NCBI GenBank assembly: GCA_902493855.1
Contig: CABUQV010000001.1
Span: 62,001-126,000 of the forward strand
Length of the DNA: 64,000 bases
Origin: an uncultured Collinsella sp.
GTDB lineage: Bacteria; Actinomycetota; Coriobacteriia; Coriobacteriales; Coriobacteriaceae
Direction of reading: 5' to 3'
Positions 60,018 to 64,000 of this stretch are shown here, piece after piece. Within the stretch, counting starts at the first letter, position 1, and every line of letters starts with the position of its first letter. The position numbers and the translations under genes are program-made. A model generated the notes under the pieces. That model did no database searches, was not told the origin of the DNA, and worked only from the letters and a program-made list of their open reading frames with translations.

Positions 60018-60058
60018 AAAACCTACCAAAATAAACCTATCCCTAAATGGCAGGTTTT
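60018..60058. repeat. AAAACCTACC hairpin, copy 3, overlapping the purF stop
   Basis: AAAACCTACCA...TGGCAGGTTTT, in which the minus-strand stop TAA of purF shares its end. It has the same layout as at pth: the repeat begins within the stop codon. Confidence 0.75.
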
Positions 60059-61727
60059 AGGCCTCGCCGTGCTCCTCTTCCCAGCTGCGGTCGTCGTATT
60101 TCTCGACCACGGCGTCGTCGTCAAAGTGCAGCGGCTTGTCCAGGTTGCGGGGCTTAAAGCCCTCCATGAACTTGTCGCGGCCAAAGCTCTCGGGAATCGC
60201 CACGGGGTAGCGTCCGGTAAAGCACGCATCGCAGTAACCGCCCTTGGGCATGACCTTCAGCAGGCCCTCGACCGAAAGGAAAGCCAGCGAATCGGCGCCG
60301 ATATACTCGCAAATCTCGTCGACCGTCTTGTTGGCGCTGATAAGCTGCGACTGCACGTCGGTATCGATACCGTAGAAGCACGGCCAGATGACCTCGGGCG
60401 AGTTGATGCGAATGTGAATCTCCTTGGCGCCGGCGTTGCGCAGCATCTTGACGAGCTGCACCATGGTGGTGCCGCGGACGATGGAGTCATCAATGACGAC
60501 CAGGCGCTTGCCCTCGATGTTGTCGCGCAGCGGGTTGAGCTTCATACGCACGCCCATGGCACGCAGTTCCTGCGTAGGCTCGATAAACGTACGGCCTACG
60601 TAGCGGTTCTTGATAAGGCCTTCGCCAAAGGGAATACCGCTCTCGTGCGAATACCCCTCCGCGGGCGGCAGGCCGGAGTCGGGCACGCCGATGACCAGGT
60701 CGGCCTCGACGGGCTCCTCATGTGCCAACTGACGACCCATATCATAACGGCAGGCGTAGACGCTCTTGCCGTTCATGATGGAATCGGGGCGAGCGAAGTA
60801 GACCTGCTCAAAGATGCAGTTAGCAGGCTCTTCGGCGGCAGGCACGCCCTGCTCGGACACAAGGCCCTCGGCGCTGATGCGCAAAATCTCACCGGGACGG
60901 ACGTCGCGGACGTACTCGGCGCCCACGATATCGAGCGCACAAGTCTCGGAGGCGACGACCCAGCCGCCGGCGCGGGTGACATGGGTGGCGGCGTCGACCG
61001 TCGCGGCGCCGTCCTGCGACGGCAGCTGCGAAACGGATGCGGCATCGGCCTGGTCCAGGCCCTCGTCCACCAGCTTGCCCAGCACGAGCGGGCGAATGCC
61101 GTGCGGGTCGCGGAATGCGTAGAGCGCCTGCTCGTTGATGAGCGTCATGGCGTAGCCGCCGCGCACGAGCTCCATGGTCTTGCGAATGCCCTCGCGCAGA
61201 TGGCCTGTACGCTGAGTAAAGTAGCCGATGAGTTTGGTCGCGACCTCGGAATCCGAGTTGGAGAGGAACGGCACGCCCAGCTCGATCAGCTGGCGGCGCA
61301 GCTCGTCGGTGTTGACGAGGGTGCCGTTGTGCGCGAGCGCGATAATGACGCTATTGATGGTAGAGAGGTGTGGCTGAGAGGCTTCCCAGCTCTTGGCGCC
61401 GGCGGTGCCGTAGCGCACATGACCCACGGCCAGCTGACCGGAGAGCGTCGACAAATCGGCATTGGAGAACACACGGTCGAGCAGGCCCAGATCCTTGCGG
61501 ACCATAACCGTACCGCCGTCACCAACAGCGATTCCCGCCGATTCTTGGCCACGGTGCTGCAGTGCACGCAGGCCAAAGTACGTCAGTCGAGCCACGTCGC
61601 GATCGGGCGCCCAGACACCAAAAACGCCGCATTCCTCATGCAGCTGGTCAGAGTCCGGATCATACGTCGACATGGCGTTCACCTGTCCCGCGGCACGCTC
61701 GGCCGCGCGGATGGTTTCTTGAGACAT
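60057..61727 (-). CDS. purF: Amidophosphoribosyltransferase
   Basis: A 556-residue glutamine-PRPP amidotransferase, the first committed step of purine synthesis, using PRPP from prs. The glutaminase Cys follows a propeptide in 'LHEECGVFGVW'. It also has 'LRALQHRGQESAGIAV', 'VGHVRYGT', 'LAHNGTLVN', and the PRPP loop 'VVIDDSIVRGTT'. Two extra cysteines in 'GGYCDACFTGRYP' fit the Bacillus-type [4Fe-4S] enzyme. GAGGGG lies seven bases before the ATG. It is first in the purF-purM-purN order. Confidence 0.96.
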   Translation of the reverse strand: MSQETIRAAERAAGQVNAMSTYDPDSDQLHEECGVFGVWAPDRDVARLTYFGLRALQHRGQESAGIAVGDGGTVMVRKDLGLLDRVFSNADLSTLSGQLAVGHVRYGTAGAKSWEASQPHLSTINSVIIALAHNGTLVNTDELRRQLIELGVPFLSNSDSEVATKLIGYFTQRTGHLREGIRKTMELVRGGYAMTLINEQALYAFRDPHGIRPLVLGKLVDEGLDQADAASVSQLPSQDGAATVDAATHVTRAGGWVVASETCALDIVGAEYVRDVRPGEILRISAEGLVSEQGVPAAEEPANCIFEQVYFARPDSIMNGKSVYACRYDMGRQLAHEEPVEADLVIGVPDSGLPPAEGYSHESGIPFGEGLIKNRYVGRTFIEPTQELRAMGVRMKLNPLRDNIEGKRLVVIDDSIVRGTTMVQLVKMLRNAGAKEIHIRINSPEVIWPCFYGIDTDVQSQLISANKTVDEICEYIGADSLAFLSVEGLLKVMPKGGYCDACFTGRYPVAIPESFGRDKFMEGFKPRNLDKPLHFDDDAVVEKYDDRSWEEEHGEA

Positions 61728-61770
61728 GGCATCCCCTCAGAGCCTCGTATTTTGGCGTTACCCGCCTTAT

Positions 61771-61799
61771 TATACGCACGGCGCGACGCGCTCCCCAGC
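61771..61799 (-). promoter_or_regulatory. Promoter of the pur genes
   Basis: On the minus strand a TATAAT (61771-61776) lies 17 bp after TGGGGA (61794-61799), with an upstream TG near the -10. No purine riboswitch is seen in the ~40-bp leader. Confidence 0.5.
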
Positions 61800-61976
61800 G
61801 CATGAGCAGCGCTTTTTAAAAGCCCACCGAGCTAATAATCCGTTTTGCGGCCAAACATTTTATCGGTCTGTCCAGTGCAAGCGCCCACGCCCCCATATGG
61901 CCGCCGCGCCCACCGTTGGGGATTACAAAGTTGCAATTGGGACGTTCGTCCTGTCTTTTGGCAGGTCGGCGGCGTA

Positions 61977-61992
61977 TCCTAGTAACCTAGGA
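61977..61992. promoter_or_regulatory. Palindrome before the CmpB-type gene
   Basis: TCCTAG-TAAC-CTAGGA, 20 bp before the start at 62013. CTAG is rare in bacterial DNA, which makes the double occurrence notable. It could be an operator. Confidence 0.35.
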
Positions 61993-62012
61993 CAAAGCGA
62001 GAAAGGTTCTGT

Positions 62013-63242
62013 ATGGATCGAAACGAACTCGACCCCAGCGTCCCCAGCGCCACGGAGGTCAAGAAGATTCCCCTCATCATTAAGGTGTACGCCGTCCTGT
62101 GCATCCTGTCCGGCGTGGGCACACTCCCGTCGGTCGCCGCCTTTATGTGGCAGGTCATCACCGCGCTCATTAACGGCAACGCCGCTGCCAAGCTCGGCGA
62201 CAACACGCTCGTCGCGGTTGGACTCATCGTCGCCGGCATCATGCTCTCTGCGGCAAGTGCCGTCATCCTAATCATCTTTGGCCTGGACCTTATCAAAAAC
62301 CAGCGCCGCAACGCCGCCCGCCTGTCCTACATCCTTATTGCATTCACCGTCGTCGAGCTTTTGGTCGACGTGATGCTCCAAGGTATCGGGCTCTTCTTGC
62401 TTCGTCCCGCGATTCAGCTCGGTATCCTCATCGCGCTTTCAGCCACCGTCGATCCTACGCTTCGCCAGGAGCGCGAACTGCAGCGCCGCCTGCAGGAGAT
62501 GCTCGACCGCGACGCCGCCGCCGAGGGCATGCTCGGCCGCGATGAAACCGGCGAGGGCTACATCAAGCTCAACTACTTCAACCTGTTCTGGGTATTCCTC
62601 GTCTGCTGCGTGCTCGGCCTGATCGCCGAGGACATCTGGCACATGACGGTCGACGACCCAGGCGTCTACCAGGACCGCGCCGGCATGCTGTTTGGTCCCT
62701 TCAGCCCCATCTATGGCTTTGGCGCCGTACTCATGACCATGGTGCTCAACCGCTTCTATAAAAAGAACCCCATCATCATTTTCCTGGTAAGCGCTGTGCT
62801 CGGCGCGAGCTTTGAGGTGTTCGTGGGCTGGTTTATGCAGACCTCATTTGGCGTGGTCTCGTGGAGCTACTCGCACATGAAACTGTTCGGCATGCCCGAC
62901 CCACTCGCCGTCCTTACGGGCGGACGCACCTGCACGGGCTTTGCCTGCCTGTGGGGCCTGGGTGGCCTTATCTGGATCAAGCTGCTGCTGCCGAGGCTGC
63001 TCAAGCTCATCAACATGATTCCGTGGAAGAGTCGCTACTCGGCTACCGTCATCTTTACCGTCATTATGCTGGTCGACGGCGTCATGACGCTACAGTCGCT
63101 CGACTACTGGTACCAGCGCGTCAACGGCACGGAGCCGGATATTCCCGTCGCGCAGTTCTACGGCAAGTATTTTGATAACGACTACATGGAGAACCGCTTC
63201 CAGAGTATGACCATGAGCCCCAAGGATGCGACGCGCGTGTAG
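62013..63242 (+). CDS. Membrane protein with CmpB-type (putative ABC permease) domain
   Basis: A 409-residue polytopic protein. The N-terminal part has four helices (about 22-150) resembling a small DUF2127-type unit, then a charged segment. The C-terminal half has 'GMLFGPFSPIYGFGAVLMTM' and 'EVFVGWFMQTSFGVVSWSYS', typical of the family labelled putative ABC-transporter permease CmpB. No ATPase is adjacent and the true role is unknown. AAAGG precedes the ATG. Confidence 0.75.
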   Translation: MDRNELDPSVPSATEVKKIPLIIKVYAVLCILSGVGTLPSVAAFMWQVITALINGNAAAKLGDNTLVAVGLIVAGIMLSAASAVILIIFGLDLIKNQRRNAARLSYILIAFTVVELLVDVMLQGIGLFLLRPAIQLGILIALSATVDPTLRQERELQRRLQEMLDRDAAAEGMLGRDETGEGYIKLNYFNLFWVFLVCCVLGLIAEDIWHMTVDDPGVYQDRAGMLFGPFSPIYGFGAVLMTMVLNRFYKKNPIIIFLVSAVLGASFEVFVGWFMQTSFGVVSWSYSHMKLFGMPDPLAVLTGGRTCTGFACLWGLGGLIWIKLLLPRLLKLINMIPWKSRYSATVIFTVIMLVDGVMTLQSLDYWYQRVNGTEPDIPVAQFYGKYFDNDYMENRFQSMTMSPKDATRV

Positions 63243-63276
63243 CGCCACGCAATGCCGAGATTTTTCAACGCACAGA

Positions 63277-63319
63277 AAAGCCCGCTGGCAGACTGATTTG
63301 AACTGCCAGCGGGCTTTTT
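63277..63319 (+). terminator. Terminator between convergent genes
   Basis: AAAAGCCCGCTGGCAG...CTGCCAGCGGGCTTTTT, 35 bp past the stop at 63242. It is usable in both directions. Confidence 0.9.
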
Positions 63320-63342
63320 GTTGGCGAGTGCTGCTGCCGGCC

Positions 63343-63759
63343 TTACGCCTCGCGCTCGATCTCGCTCACACACTCATTTTTGATGGTACCGACGAGCGCC
63401 TGCAGCGCATCGACGACATGCGGGCGAATGTCCCCGCCAATGAGCACGAGCATGATGTCGTCGCCCACGGCGAGCTCGCCACTCGCCAACCACACGCGCA
63501 CGTAGCCGATACCCGGCATCGCGCGTGTTGCCTCGATAGCGGCCTGCACCTTTTCGGCATCGAAGCCGAACACCATGCCGCCCACCTTATGTCCAGGCGC
63601 CACACCATCCGTCTCGACCCCACGCACCTCGGACTTAGGCGTCGCGCGCACCACACCGTTGTGTGTCAGGTACATCCCACAATCAGCCGCCGAAACATCG
63701 GCCTTGGCTTCGCGCAGCCAAGCATCAACCGAAGGCATCGATTTGCCGTTCTCAAGCAT
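63343..63759 (-). CDS. MoaE-like protein
   Basis: A 138-residue protein resembling molybdopterin synthase catalytic subunit MoaE: 'YLTHNGVVRATPKSEVRGVE', 'GVAPGHKVGGMVFGF' and 'ASGELAVGDDIMLVLIGGDI'. The His-Arg pair before GxLxVGD and the C-terminal VPIWK region of active MoaE are missing. It may be a paralogue with a different job. The ATG at 63759 has AGGAG at better spacing than the one at 63762. Confidence 0.65.
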   Translation of the reverse strand: MLENGKSMPSVDAWLREAKADVSAADCGMYLTHNGVVRATPKSEVRGVETDGVAPGHKVGGMVFGFDAEKVQAAIEATRAMPGIGYVRVWLASGELAVGDDIMLVLIGGDIRPHVVDALQALVGTIKNECVSEIEREA

Positions 63760-63781
63760 CATTTCTCCTTTTTACCGTCGT

Positions 63782-63819
63782 CGAGTAGCTCATTTGGGAC
63801 GGGGCTCTTTTAGCTACTC
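63782..63819. promoter_or_regulatory. Hairpin between the sortase and the MoaE-like gene
   Basis: GAGTAGCT (63782-63789) and AGCTACTC (63812-63819) are exact complements, with a loop containing GGGACGGGGCTC. It may be a weak terminator after the sortase. Confidence 0.4.
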
Positions 63820-63827
63820 TCAACAAT

Positions 63828-64000
63828 TTATTCCTCGACCGGCGTGAGCACCATGACTGCGCGCGTATTGCTAAATGACAGCGAACGGCAGGTCACAAGC
63901 GTTACGACCTTGGTTGCCGAAGCGGCGCGATCAGTGGCATCGCTCGCCACGGCAGAGGCACCGTCGAGCATCTCGGACAAGTAATTCTTCAGTCCGTCAT
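63828..64000 (-). CDS. Sortase, C-terminal fragment (window edge)
   Basis: The last 57 residues of a sortase. The catalytic motif VVTLVTC is followed by RSLSFSNTRAVMVLTPVEE and the stop. The TLxTC form fits class B or a related class. The catalytic His and Arg lie outside the window. It could anchor LPxTG-type proteins such as the giant surface protein, but the match of enzyme to signal cannot be tested here. Confidence 0.8.
   Translation of the reverse strand, partial: DGLKNYLSEMLDGASAVASDATDRAASATKVVTLVTCRSLSFSNTRAVMVLTPVEE

Noticed and set aside
61728..61800. Purine riboswitch before purF
   Set aside because: The leader between the likely promoter and the ATG is about 40 bp, too short for the aptamer.

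Overview
The window is a GC-rich bacterial chromosome segment of Gram-positive, anaerobic character. It has an LPTTG surface protein, a sortase fragment, an EcfT/EcfA vitamin-type transporter, an electron-bifurcating NfnAB pair, a membrane-bound [NiFe] hydrogenase, and no aerobic respiratory genes. Gene content and the abundance of short palindromic repeats suggest a gut member of the Coriobacteriia, most likely Collinsella or a close relative. That taxonomic call is inference from gene style; no database was searched.

Layout. 0-2.2 kb: partial ABC ATPase and a NarL-type two-component system. 2.8-9.5 kb: one very large VWA/isopeptide-repeat LPTTG surface protein on the minus strand. 10.2-15.9 kb: a five-gene minus-strand [NiFe] hydrogenase operon in which a NuoL-like and a NuoH-like subunit are fused. 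16.2-19.1 kb: a lone HTH protein and an old-yellow-enzyme flavoprotein. 19.5 kb: initiator tRNA. 19.8-23.9 kb: coaX facing a divergent biotin-ligase-like gene, fused folP-folK, and a sirtuin. 24-28.6 kb: exonuclease III and an ECF transporter (S, fused double ATPase, T). 28.8-36.6 kb: glmU, prs, an orphan nuclease-like gene between two 205-bp inverted-repeat elements, pth, nfnAB. 36.7-43.9 kb: kinase-like gene, polar amino acid ABC transporter, YqeY, PrsA-like foldase, EIIA, and a RelB/PIN toxin-antitoxin pair. 44.2-57.7 kb: an accessory-looking region rich in zinc-ribbon proteins, including an SPFH protein with three C-terminal zinc ribbons, several membrane partners, a zinc-finger/HTH protein and an AAA/nuclease-like ATPase. 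58.1-61.7 kb: purN-purM-purF. 62-64 kb: a CmpB-type membrane protein, a MoaE-like protein and the end of a sortase.

Repeats are the second theme. Three loci each carry one copy of two different ~155-160 bp palindromes (A and B) with an internal terminator-like core. There are also tandem 'TCTCGATCTGTAACA' hairpins, 'AAAACCTGCC' hairpins that share the stop codon of pth and purF, and a family of 'GGGACAG' hairpins in intergenic gaps. A palindromic insert also sits in frame between the two ATPase domains of the ECF transporter.

The best candidate for an undescribed system is the zinc-ribbon/SPFH cluster at 44.2-51.8 kb, with its relatives at 54.8-57.7 kb. These genes share a zinc-ribbon/one-membrane-segment/extracytoplasmic design and surround a divergently transcribed DNA-binding protein. 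Their joint role, perhaps envelope or stress sensing, is inference.
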